Shown here: in pieces, positions 1-7,376 of the stretch
Numbering within the stretch: position 1 is the first letter of the stretch
Layout of the letters: every line of letters begins with the position of its first letter
NCBI GenBank assembly: GCA_964437145.1
Contig: CAYTFW010000140.1
Span: 1-17,770 of the forward strand
Source of the DNA: JAFAZJ01 sp964437145
GTDB lineage: Bacteria > Pseudomonadota > Alphaproteobacteria > Reyranellales > Reyranellaceae
Direction of reading: 5' to 3'
DNA: 17,770 bases
Notes under the pieces: generated by a model
What the model was told of the DNA's origin: nothing
The model's database searches: none
Seen by the model: the letters and a program-made list of their open reading frames with translations, nothing else
Made by a program: the position numbers and the translations under genes

Positions 1-1508
1 TTCGCGCGCATCGAAACCAAGGATAGCGCTTCAGAGATCGTGGTCTAGCGGCAACGGTCCCGCGGGACTCCTCTTCAACCCGACGAGGATAGCGCTTCAG
101 AGATCGTGGTCTAGCGGCAACGCAACGCGGCGCCTTCCGGCGCCGTTGTCAAGGATAGCGCTTCAGAGATCGTGGTCTAGCGGCAACTCGGCCGCGCCGC
201 GGAACAGGTTGATCAGCAGGATAGCGCTTCAGAGATCGTGGTCTAGCGGCAACGATGGCGCCGTCGTGCTCGCCTGCACGATGAGGATAGCGCTTCAGAG
301 ATCGTGGTCTAGCGGCAACGCAGCGCCAAGGCCGGCGTAGCGGGGGGGTAGGATAGCGCTTCAGAGATCGTGGTCTAGCGGCAACCCGACGCGCGTCTGG
401 CCATAGATCACGCGGCAGGATAGCGCTTCAGAGATCGTGGTCTAGCGGCAACCGGGCCAGGCCGCGCCCGACGCCAGCCGCCAGGATAGCGCTTCAGAGA
501 TCGTGGTCTAGCGGCAACTACTCGCCGGCGTGTGGCGTCGACAGGAGGAGGATAGCGCTTCAGAGATCGTGGTCTAGCGGCAACAAGGCGCTCGGCCGGG
601 GCTTCTACTGCGCGAGGATAGCGCTTCAGAGATCGTGGTCTAGCGGCAACAGGTCGAGAAGCAGGGCGGCGGCAGGCCGAAGGATAGCGCTTCAGAGATC
701 GTGGTCTAGCGGCAACGGCGAGAAGGGCGACGATTGGCCGGAGCACAGGATAGCGCTTCAGAGATCGTGGTCTAGCGGCAACCGATGGCGGCCGATAGCG
801 GCTCGACGATGCAGGATAGCGCTTCAGAGATCGTAGTCTAGCGGCAACAACGACAAGGAGGCGATGGATGCCGATCCGAGGATAGCGCTTCAGAGATCGT
901 GGTCTAGCGGCAACTTATAAGTCCGATGCCTCGGCTTTGCCCAAAGGATAGCGCTTCAGAGATCGTGGTCTAGCGGCAACACAAGCGGGTGCTCGACGAG
1001 ATGCGGGTGCAGGATAGCGCTTCAGAGATCGTGGTCTAGCGGCAACCTTCGTTACGCGCTGCGGATGCGTCGCGAAAGGATAGCGCTTCAGAGATCGTGG
1101 TCTAGCGGCAACCAGCGGCGCCTTCGGCCAGCCCGTTGCGCGAGGATAGCGCTTCAGAGATCGTGGTCTAGCGACAACATGGCGGGGTCCAGGTCGGAGC
1201 GCGGGATCAGGATAGCGCTTCAGAGATCGTGGTCTAGCGGCGACACTACAGCTCTACACGAAGGGGCGCCGCTGAGGATAGCGCTTCAGAGATCGTGGTC
1301 TAGCAGCAACGTCGAGAGGAAGAAGCGATGAGCGACACCCAGGATAGCGCTTCAGAGATCATGGTCTAGCGGCAACAAGGACTTGTAGTGCTTGTGCACG
1401 ACTTGGAGGATAGCGCTTCAGAGATCGTGGTCTAACGGTAACCGCATGAACGCCGAGAGCAGCGCCGTCGACAGGATAGCGCTTCAGAGATCGCGGTCTA
1501 GCGGCAAC
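1..1508. CRISPR. CRISPR array, type II-C-like, 23 repeats, truncated at left edge
   Basis: Twenty-three copies of a 36-bp repeat start at 20, 86, 152, 218, 284, 350, 417 and then every 66 bp to 1473. On the plus strand the repeat begins AGGATAGCGCTTCAG and ends GTGGTCTAGCGGCAAC. All spacers are 30 bp except the one at 386-416 (31 bp), and all differ from one another. Bases 1-19 look like part of another spacer, so the array continues to the left. Read on the minus strand the repeat begins GTTGCCGCTAGACC and ends GCGCTATCCT. This resembles the 36-bp type II-C repeat of Neisseria (GTTGTAGCT...GTGCTACAAT), so crRNA is probably transcribed right to left. A 36/30 architecture is usual for type II. 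No cas gene or convincing tracrRNA lies in the window; both are expected to the left. The subtype is inferred from the repeat only. Confidence 0.96.
1143..1508. repeat. Degenerate terminal repeats of the CRISPR array
   Basis: The six repeats starting at 1143, 1209, 1275, 1341, 1407 and 1473 (except none is intact) each differ from the consensus: GCGACAAC, GCGGCGAC, GCAGCAAC, GATCATGG, TCTAACGGTAAC (two changes) and GATCGCGG respectively. Every change is a transition. Of the 17 repeats to the left only the one at 813 is altered (GTAG for GTGG). Decay concentrated at one end marks the oldest, leader-distal end, so new spacers are probably added to the left, outside the window. Confidence 0.85.
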
Positions 1509-1706
1509 GACTCCTGTCGACCACCAAGATGCGAGGTCAACCAGACGATCACCGATCTGGATGAGGTCAACGCTTGGAAACCGGGCTACGACGCGGGCTC
1601 CACGACCACCAAGACCTTAACGCCTCGCATAGCCCTTGTGCCGCCGCTCAACTTCATCGCTGCGTCGGTAGCGTTGTCGACGTCGCGGCGGCGCCCCTAC
1701 GCGCGC
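1509..1706. other. Non-coding stretch between CRISPR array and nitroreductase remnant
   Basis: About 200 bp with no recognisable gene. Two short direct repeats are nested in it: CGACCACCAAGA at 1518-1529 and 1603-1614, and GAGGTCAAC at 1533-1541 and 1563-1571. The 10-bp TCCTGTCGAC at 1512-1521 is the inverse of GTCGACAGGA at 1467-1476, so the two flank the last CRISPR repeat. On the minus strand the GAGGTCAAC copies read TTGACC, which resembles a -35 element, but no -10 hexamer follows at 16-18 bp. I see no clear tracrRNA anti-repeat or terminator. Confidence 0.5.
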
Positions 1707-2042
1707 CTATTCGTCGAAGCTCACGAACACTGCGGCTTCCATGACCGACTTCCGCTGCGACACCACCGCGTTGGCCGGGAAGCGCTCGTCCGGCCAACCC
1801 AGCGCGACGGCCTTCATGATCACCTGATCGTCGGTGATGTCAGCGGGCTCGCGCATCGCGGGCGATCGCATGATGCCCTGGCGGCTGATCACCGCGCCCG
1901 GCCGGCGCGACCAGGCGGCGTTGCCCAACGCGGTCGCCACCGCGCCACAGTCGAAGGGTGTGTCGTCGCCACCGTGCGGCGCGCGGTCTTCGGTGACAAT
2001 CACGCAGACCGGCGCGTCGAACTGACGGAGGCCGCGCAGCAA
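1707..2042 (-). pseudogene. Nitroreductase, C-terminal fragment (N-terminal half missing)
   Basis: The 111-residue frame matches the C-terminal half of FMN-dependent nitroreductases: a strand FDAPVCVIVTEDR near residues 8-20, a middle helix, QGIMRSP near 55, ITDDQVIMKAVALGWPDE near 68-85, then FPANAVVSQRKSV and a VFVSFDE end. Complete family members run to about 200-220 residues. The N-terminal half, with the arginine and serine residues that hold the FMN phosphate, is absent. The only start is a TTG at 2042, two bases after the histidine kinase stop, and upstream codons in this frame lie inside the kinase gene without further similarity. It is most likely a remnant left at a recombination junction. 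Translational coupling to the kinase could still yield a product, but it could not form a normal flavin site on its own. Confidence 0.7.
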
Positions 2043-2044
2043 GG

Positions 2045-3355
2045 TCAGGCGGCGGGCAGAATCATCCGAGCACGCAGCCCGCTCGGCTCGCGGTCCAGAA
2101 GCTCCAGCGTGCCGCGGTGGCGCCTTACGATGCCCGAGACAATCGCCAGGCCCAGTCCGAATCCGCGCACGACCTGGCGCGCCGGATCGGCGCGATAGAA
2201 CGGCTCGAGGACGCGGGCCTTCTCGGCCGCGGGGATGCCGGGGCCGTCATCGTCGACATCGATCTGGGCGCCGCCACCGGAGCGCTGAAGCGTCACGCGC
2301 ACCTGCGCGCCGTACTTGGTGGCGTTGTCGACGAGATTGGTGACGGCGCGCTCGAGCGCGTGCGGCCGGCAGCGCAAGGTCAGGCGTGGCGGGCCGACAT
2401 ACTCGACCGAGAAGCCCGCGTCGGTGAACTGGTCGCAGATGGTGTTGAGGATCGACGACAGCTCGGCGATGTCTTCCGGCTCCTCGTCGATGCCTTCGCG
2501 CAGATAGGTCACCGCCGCGGTGATGCTGCTGTCCATCGTCGCGACGTCGTCGAGAAGCCGCTCGCGCGCGCCGGCATCCTCGGTTTGCAGCTCGGCGAGG
2601 CGCAGGCGCATGCGCGTGAGCGGCGTGCGCAGATCGTGGCTGATCGCCAGCAGCAGGTTGGTGCGGTCCTCGATCAGGCGCCCGATGCGCTCGCGCATCC
2701 GATTGAAGGCGCTCGCGGCGCGGCGGATTTCGAGGGGGCCGCCCTCCTTGAGCGGGGTGTCGGCGCCGTCTCGCCCGAATCCGTCGGCGGCGTCGGCGAA
2801 CCGGCTGAGCGGCCCGACGAGCCGCCGACCCGCCCACACCGAGAGCGCGCTCGCCGAGACCAACAGGAAGATGAAGGGCATGATGAGCGGCAGCGGCAGG
2901 AGCGCCAGCGTGCTGAAGGGCGTGAGAATCGCCGCTGTTTGCCCGTCGCCCAGACGGACGATCACCTGGACTTCGTCCGGCCGTTCGGTCGTGATGCGCA
3001 GCAGACGCACGCCGGAGGGCAGGCGGTCGATCACTCTCGTCTTGAGCGGATGCGGCCCCGGCCCGGACGTGTCCCGCGGCTCGGCGCCATCCAGCAAGCG
3101 AACGGTCGTCCGATCCTGCGTCAGCGCCTGGGCGAGCGCGGGGCGCACGCTCGATGGCACGCCGTCGAGCCCGCCGGCGATCGTGGCGATGCGGGCCGGG
3201 CCCTCGGAGGCGGCCGCTGGAAAGTCGTGTTCGGTCAGGGTCAGCAGCACGACGGCCACCGAAGCCAGCGTGCTGAGCGAGATCGCCACGACGAGCAACG
3301 TGGTGATCTGGCTGGCGATACCGTCGAGCCAGCGTGGGCTAGTGGTCGTCGTCAT
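2045..3355 (-). CDS. Sensor histidine kinase, EnvZ-like, two-component system
   Basis: This 436-residue inner-membrane kinase should autophosphorylate and pass phosphate to the regulator encoded just upstream. Domains in order: a first membrane segment at about 18-40, a periplasmic sensor region of about 105 residues (42-147), a second membrane segment at about 148-172, a HAMP linker (175-230), a HisKA domain with the phospho-acceptor His240 in AISHDLRTPL, and a HATPase domain. The latter shows the N box NLVDNATKYG (340-349), the G1 box DDGPGI (369-374) and the G2 box GFGLGLAIV (398-406). All catalytic motifs are intact. Its ATG overlaps the regulator stop (ATGA), so the two are translationally coupled. 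Proline-rich LLPLPLIMP in the second membrane segment is typical of EnvZ-type sensors. The signal cannot be read from the sequence; the adjacent exporter suggests an envelope or xenobiotic stimulus. Confidence 0.95.
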   Translation of the reverse strand: MTTTTSPRWLDGIASQITTLLVVAISLSTLASVAVVLLTLTEHDFPAAASEGPARIATIAGGLDGVPSSVRPALAQALTQDRTTVRLLDGAEPRDTSGPGPHPLKTRVIDRLPSGVRLLRITTERPDEVQVIVRLGDGQTAAILTPFSTLALLPLPLIMPFIFLLVSASALSVWAGRRLVGPLSRFADAADGFGRDGADTPLKEGGPLEIRRAASAFNRMRERIGRLIEDRTNLLLAISHDLRTPLTRMRLRLAELQTEDAGARERLLDDVATMDSSITAAVTYLREGIDEEPEDIAELSSILNTICDQFTDAGFSVEYVGPPRLTLRCRPHALERAVTNLVDNATKYGAQVRVTLQRSGGGAQIDVDDDGPGIPAAEKARVLEPFYRADPARQVVRGFGLGLAIVSGIVRRHRGTLELLDREPSGLRARMILPAA

Positions 3356-4068
3356 TCGCTCACCACGAGGGGGGTGAAGATGTAGCCGCCCGTTCGGACC
3401 GTCTTGATGATCTCGGGCGCGCGCGGGTTCTCCTCGACCTTGCGGCGGATGCGGCTGACGAGAATGTCGATGCCGCGATCGAGCGGCCCACCGCCGCGTC
3501 CCTGCGACAGATCGAGGAGCTGGTCGCGGTTCAGCACGATCTGGGGATGCCGGCAGAAGGCCAGCAGCAGATCGAACTCCGCGCCGGTCAACCGCACGCG
3601 CGCGCCCGAGGGATCATGCAGCTCGCGCGCGACCGGATCGATCTGCCAGCCCAGGAAGCGCAGCGGCACGCTGGCCTGCTCCCATTGGCTCGGCAGCGCC
3701 GTGGCGCGCCGCAGCACCGCCTTTGTCCGCGCGATCAGCTCGGTCGGATCGAAAGGCTTTGCGATGTAGTCGTCGGCGCCCATCTCGAGACCGACGACGC
3801 GCGCGGGCGTGTCACCGGCGGCGGTGAGCATGATGATCGGCATCTTCGATCGGGCGCGGACCCGGCGGCAGATGCTCAGCCCGTCCTCGCCGGGCAGCAT
3901 GACGTCAAGCAGGATCAGGTCGATGCGCGAGGACGAGAGCGCGCGCTCCATGGCGCGTCCATCCTCGCTCACGGTCACGCGATATCCGTGCTTCTGCAGG
4001 AGGCGCGAGAGCATGGTGCGAATCTCGCGATCGTCCTCGACGACGAGAATGTGTTGCGAGCGGTTCAT
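3352..4068 (-). CDS. OmpR-family response regulator
   Basis: This 238-residue transcription regulator has a receiver domain (about 5-120) and a winged-helix DNA-binding domain (about 135-235). Receiver residues are complete: acidic pair Asp12-Asp13, phospho-acceptor Asp55 in LILLDVMLPG, Thr82 and Lys104 in AKPFDP. The C-terminal part shows LTGAEFDLLLAF and the recognition-helix region DRGIDILVSRIRRK, ending in the GGYIFTP hairpin. I chose the ATG at 4068 (MNRSQHILVVEDD) because the receiver begins right there; a longer frame to 4323 would overlap the divergent promoter region and adds no recognisable domain. It is co-transcribed with the kinase downstream. The exporter operon diverges from it 206 bp away and is the obvious candidate target. 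Confidence 0.95.
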   Translation of the reverse strand: MNRSQHILVVEDDREIRTMLSRLLQKHGYRVTVSEDGRAMERALSSSRIDLILLDVMLPGEDGLSICRRVRARSKMPIIMLTAAGDTPARVVGLEMGADDYIAKPFDPTELIARTKAVLRRATALPSQWEQASVPLRFLGWQIDPVARELHDPSGARVRLTGAEFDLLLAFCRHPQIVLNRDQLLDLSQGRGGGPLDRGIDILVSRIRRKVEENPRAPEIIKTVRTGGYIFTPLVVSE

Positions 4069-4105
4069 GGCTCCATACAGCACCGGTCCGGCCGCCCTTG
4101 CCAGC

Positions 4106-4165
4106 CCGGCATGTATCTGAATGTTTCTATCGGTCCAAGGGATACGCGACGATACAACATGCCGG
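4106..4165. promoter_or_regulatory. Candidate regulator-binding region in divergent intergenic space
   Basis: The 206 bp between the regulator start and the exporter contains two direct GATAC pentamers exactly 10 bp apart (4141-4145 and 4151-4155) and an inverted copy, GTATC, at 4113-4117. The 9-bp inverted repeat CCGGCATGT (4106-4114) / ACATGCCGG (4157-4165) encloses the cluster. Tandem half-sites spaced about one helical turn are the usual arrangement for OmpR-family regulators. The link is inferred from position and spacing only. I could not assign -35/-10 elements with confidence. Confidence 0.35.
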
Positions 4166-4274
4166 CGGGCTCGGCCGGATGTCGGCGTCGGCCCGTGCCA
4201 TATACCGGGGCGCAGCATGAGGCGCCCCGTTGCATGTGTACCCAAGCTTCTCCCCTCCGCCGTGACGCCGCGCG

Positions 4275-5429
4275 ATGCGCGCCGGTACCGCCGCGCGGCC
4301 GCGTTCGATGAGGACGCGCGCATACGCCGCGATCGGCACGGCGCTCCTCGCGGCCCTGGCTGTCGGCGCGCTGTACGGGCCGAAGATCATCACCGCTCGA
4401 TCACCGACGAACGGAGCCACGGCGGCGCCGCCCGCGCCGTTCGTGGGGCGCCCGGCGGCCGTCACGGCCGGCGACAGCGTCGTCGCCCTGGGGCGCGTCG
4501 AACCGGCGAGCCGCATTCTGCGGATCAGCGGCCCGGCGGGCGCGGATGCCGGACGCATCGCTACGGTGGCGGTATCCGAAGGAGACCGGGTCGTGGCCGG
4601 GCAAACACTCGCCGTGCTCGACACGGAGCCGCGACTGCGCGCGGCGCTGGCGCAGGCGGAAGCCAATCTTTCGGTCAAACGCGCCCAGCTCGCGCAGAAA
4701 ATCATGGAGCTGGCCAACACGGAGCGCAGCCTGCGGGCGTCGGTCGAGCAGAACAAGGCGGAGCGTGATCGCGCGCAGTGGGATCTCGAGAAGCTTGGCC
4801 GCCTCAACAACGCCGGCGTGTACAGCGACCCCGCCCTCATCGACAAGCGGCTCGCGGCGCAGTCGGCGGCGCACCGGCTCGAGACGGCGGAGTTGGCGCT
4901 CGAACGCGCCCAGGCCCGCGATGAGCGGGGTGTCCGGCTCGAGGAAGCGGTCCAGCGCGCCGAGACGCTCGCGGCCGAGGCGTCGGTCGCCAGGGCGCGC
5001 GCCGATCTCGAGCTCGCGACGCTGCGCGCGCCGATCGATGGCCGTGTCCTGCGGCTGCTGGCGCGTGTCGGCCAGCAGATCGGGTCGGAGGGCTTCGCCG
5101 AGCTCGGCGACACCGAGTCGATGATCGTGCGCGCCGAGATATTCGAGTCGGATATCGGACTCATCGTCCGCGGCCAGTCGGTGAGCATCACCTCGCGCGC
5201 CCTGGATCGCCCGCTCTCCGGCGTCGTCGATCGGCTGGGGCTCGCGGTCGGCATGCAGAGCGTCATCCGCGAGGATCCCGCCGCCGTTCTCGACTCACGA
5301 GTGGTCGAGGTGTTCATCAAGCTCGACGCCGCCTCCTCGGCGCGCGTCGCGGCGCTCACCAATCTGCAGGTGCGGGTGGCGATCACGACCGAGCGTCGCG
5401 ACGCCAAGCGGTCACCCCATGCTCCTTAA
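4275..5429 (+). CDS. devB: Membrane-fusion (HlyD/DevB-type) subunit of ABC exporter
   Basis: A periplasmic adaptor of about 384 residues that would link the inner-membrane ABC pump to an outer-membrane channel. It has an arginine-rich N-terminus, one membrane anchor (about 16-34) and a first lipoyl half-motif (VVALGRVEPASR, then VAVSEGDRVVAGQTLAVLD). A long heptad-like helical hairpin rich in Ala, Glu, Arg and Leu (about 115-235) follows, then the second lipoyl half ATLRAPIDGRVLRLLARVGQ and a beta-barrel region. The overall pattern fits the DevB family. The start is uncertain: ATG codons at 4275 and 4308 are in frame, neither with a good ribosome site; the second begins MRTRAYAAIG directly before the anchor. 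The stop overlaps the permease start by 11 bp, so the operon is coupled. No TolC-like channel gene is present here. Confidence 0.9.
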   Translation: MRAGTAARPRSMRTRAYAAIGTALLAALAVGALYGPKIITARSPTNGATAAPPAPFVGRPAAVTAGDSVVALGRVEPASRILRISGPAGADAGRIATVAVSEGDRVVAGQTLAVLDTEPRLRAALAQAEANLSVKRAQLAQKIMELANTERSLRASVEQNKAERDRAQWDLEKLGRLNNAGVYSDPALIDKRLAAQSAAHRLETAELALERAQARDERGVRLEEAVQRAETLAAEASVARARADLELATLRAPIDGRVLRLLARVGQQIGSEGFAELGDTESMIVRAEIFESDIGLIVRGQSVSITSRALDRPLSGVVDRLGLAVGMQSVIREDPAAVLDSRVVEVFIKLDAASSARVAALTNLQVRVAITTERRDAKRSPHAP

Positions 5430-6594
5430 CGGCCGCACCCCGCTGGGCTGGAAGCAGCTCATCCATAGCAAGGGGCGCTTCGCGATCGCGACATCGGGCG
5501 TCGCCTTCGCGGTCCTTCTCATCTTCATGCAGCTCGGTTTCATGAACATGCTGTTCGATTCGACTGTCATGGTGCACCGGCAGCTCAACGCCGACATCGT
5601 GCTGCTGTCGTCGACCGCGCGCGATTTCAGCAATCCCGGCACCTTCCCGCGCCAACGGATCACCCAGGCGCTCGGGGTCGCGGACGTCGTCGACGCCGAG
5701 CCGCTCTACGTCGTCGCGCGCGAATGGATCAAGCAGTCCGCCAAGGAGCGCGGCGAGCGCGGCCAGATGCTGATCCTCGGCGTGCATCCGGATTTCAAGG
5801 CGTTCCGCGACGCCGAGGTGAGCGCCCAGCAGCGCCGCCTTGTCGAGACCGGGGCGGCGCTCTTCGACCGCGGCACGCGAGGCGACTACACGGCGTTTCT
5901 GGCCGCGATCCAGGCCGACCGGCGGCCACAAACGGAACTCGGCGGCCGGACCGTCACTTTGGTGGGCTCGTTCCAGATCGGCTCCTCGTTCGGGACGGAG
6001 GGCGTTCTCGTCGTCTCCGATCAGACGTTCTTCGAGTTCGCGATCAATCGTCGGCCCTCCGCCCCCAGCGTGGGGCTGGTCCAGGTGGCGCCCGGCGCGG
6101 ACGTCGAGGCCGTCGCGGCGCGCATTCGCGAACGGCTGGGCGACTATCCCGACACCGTCGTCATGACCATGCCCCGCTTCATCGAGCATTCGAAGAGCCG
6201 CATCCAGAAGGACTCGCCGATCGCCTTCGTGTTCACCTTCGGCGTCATCATCGGCATAATCGTCGGCACGGTCATCGTGATCGAGATCCTCTCGGCCGAT
6301 GTCCACGATCATCTCGCCGAGTATGCGACCTTCAAGGCCATGGGTTTCACGAATGCCCGCCTTTTGGGCGTCGTGTTCGAGCAATCGATCATCCTCTCGA
6401 TCGCGGGCTTCATTCCCGGAATCCTCACATCGCTCGCGCTTTACGAGGTCGTGCGCGCCGCGCTGACGATGCCCATCGGCATGCCGCTCGACCGCGTCGC
6501 GATCGTGTTCGCCCTCACGGTCACGATGTGCGTCGCCTCGGGCGCCGTCGCCATGCGCCGTGTGCGTACGGCCGATCCGGCGGACGTGTTCTGA
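5419..6594 (+). CDS. devC: ABC exporter permease, DevC/FtsX-like
   Basis: A 391-residue inner-membrane permease. It begins GRTPLGWKQLIHSKGRFAIA, a DevC-type N-terminus, with a first membrane helix at about 22-45 and then a large periplasmic domain (about 50-265) of the MacB-like type. Three C-terminal helices follow at about 268-292, 314-346 and 362-382, making the four-helix FtsX arrangement. The motif LAEYATFKAMGFTN between helices 2 and 3 is the cytoplasmic coupling segment that contacts the ATPase. Length matches the family (about 385-390). Its ATG lies inside the end of the fusion-protein gene and its TGA overlaps the ATPase ATG (TGATG). DevC was defined in Anabaena glycolipid export; the substrate in this organism is unknown. 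Confidence 0.92.
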   Translation: MLLNGRTPLGWKQLIHSKGRFAIATSGVAFAVLLIFMQLGFMNMLFDSTVMVHRQLNADIVLLSSTARDFSNPGTFPRQRITQALGVADVVDAEPLYVVAREWIKQSAKERGERGQMLILGVHPDFKAFRDAEVSAQQRRLVETGAALFDRGTRGDYTAFLAAIQADRRPQTELGGRTVTLVGSFQIGSSFGTEGVLVVSDQTFFEFAINRRPSAPSVGLVQVAPGADVEAVAARIRERLGDYPDTVVMTMPRFIEHSKSRIQKDSPIAFVFTFGVIIGIIVGTVIVIEILSADVHDHLAEYATFKAMGFTNARLLGVVFEQSIILSIAGFIPGILTSLALYEVVRAALTMPIGMPLDRVAIVFALTVTMCVASGAVAMRRVRTADPADVF

Positions 6595-7376
6595 TGCGCG
6601 CCGCGATCGAAGCGGACAGGAACGCGGACGACGCGGACGTCGTCGTCGCCCGCGGCCTGTCGCATTGGTACGGCCAGGGCGAGACACGCCGCCAGGTCCT
6701 TTTCGACATCGATCTCTCGGTCGCGCGCGGCGAGGTCGTCTTTCTCATGGGTCCGTCGGGATGCGGCAAGACGACCGTGCTCACCCTGATCGGCGGGCTG
6801 CGTTCGGTGCAGCGCGGATCGGTGCGCGTCGCCGGCCGCGAGCTCCATGGCGCCCGGGAGTCAGACCTGATCGCCAACCGTCGAAACTGCGGCTTCGTCT
6901 TCCAGCAGCACAACCTGCATCGCTCGCTGACCGCCCGCGAGAACGTCCGCATGGGGCTCGAGGCGCAAGGGCGCCCGCTGACCCCCACGGCGGATCAAGC
7001 GTGCCTCGACATGCTCGCGACCGTCGGGCTCGCCGATCACGCCCACAAGCGTCAGGACCAGCTCTCGGGCGGCCAGCGCCAGCGCGTGGCGATCGCACGG
7101 GCGCTCGTCGCCCGCCCGGCGCTCATCCTCGCCGACGAGCCGACCGCCGCGCTCGACCGACAGACCGGCCACGAGATCGTGGCCTTGATGCGCTCGATCG
7201 CGCGCGAACGCGGCATGACCGTGCTCATGGTGACGCACGACTCGCGTGTCTTCGACCTCGCCGACCGGATCCTCGAGATGGAGGACGGCCGCATCGTCGG
7301 CGGCCGCGAACCCGTGCTCGAGACGGCGCGCGGCGAGCCGATCAGCCGGCACGCGATCGAGGAGCGTGCGCGGTGA
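6594..7376 (+). CDS. devA: ABC exporter ATP-binding subunit, DevA-type
   Basis: A 260-residue cytoplasmic ATPase driving the DevBC exporter. All nucleotide-binding motifs are visible: Walker A GPSGCGKT (53-60), Q-loop VFQQHNLH with Gln104/Gln105, signature LSGGQRQRVAIARAL (157-171), Walker B LILADEPTAALD (177-188) and the switch His215 in VTHDSRVFDLADR. The segment HWYGQGETRRQVLFDIDL near the N-terminus is characteristic of the DevA branch, where an extended A-loop (HWYG) precedes the core. The ATG at 6594 is fixed by the one-base overlap with the permease stop; the longer open frame upstream is out of register with the permease and is a shadow. This is the last gene of the exporter operon, followed by 349 bp without a gene. 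Confidence 0.94.
   Translation: MRAAIEADRNADDADVVVARGLSHWYGQGETRRQVLFDIDLSVARGEVVFLMGPSGCGKTTVLTLIGGLRSVQRGSVRVAGRELHGARESDLIANRRNCGFVFQQHNLHRSLTARENVRMGLEAQGRPLTPTADQACLDMLATVGLADHAHKRQDQLSGGQRQRVAIARALVARPALILADEPTAALDRQTGHEIVALMRSIARERGMTVLMVTHDSRVFDLADRILEMEDGRIVGGREPVLETARGEPISRHAIEERAR

Noticed and set aside
146..1331. Open frames inside the array coding for repeated peptides such as RIALQRSWSSGN or VAARPRSLKRYP
   Set aside because: They are translations of the CRISPR repeat: 66 bp is a multiple of three, so frames stay open across units. There are no ribosome sites and no family similarity.
1512..1571. TTGACC hexamers on the minus strand as an array promoter
   Set aside because: No -10-like hexamer lies 16-18 bp downstream of either copy.
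1623..1650. Possible tracrRNA anti-repeat (GCATAGCCCTT resembles GGATAGCGCTT of the repeat)
   Set aside because: Similarity is confined to about 11 bp at the wrong end of the repeat; the segment that must pair with crRNA (AGCGGCAAC end) is not matched, and no terminator hairpin follows.
1392..2198. 268-residue plus-strand open frame crossing the array end and the nitroreductase remnant
   Set aside because: It begins in CRISPR repeats and continues antisense to recognisable nitroreductase and kinase coding sequence; a high-GC shadow frame.
4069..4323. Upstream extension of the response regulator to position 4323
   Set aside because: The extra 85 residues have no similarity and would overlap the divergent exporter gene; the receiver domain starts naturally at the ATG at 4068.
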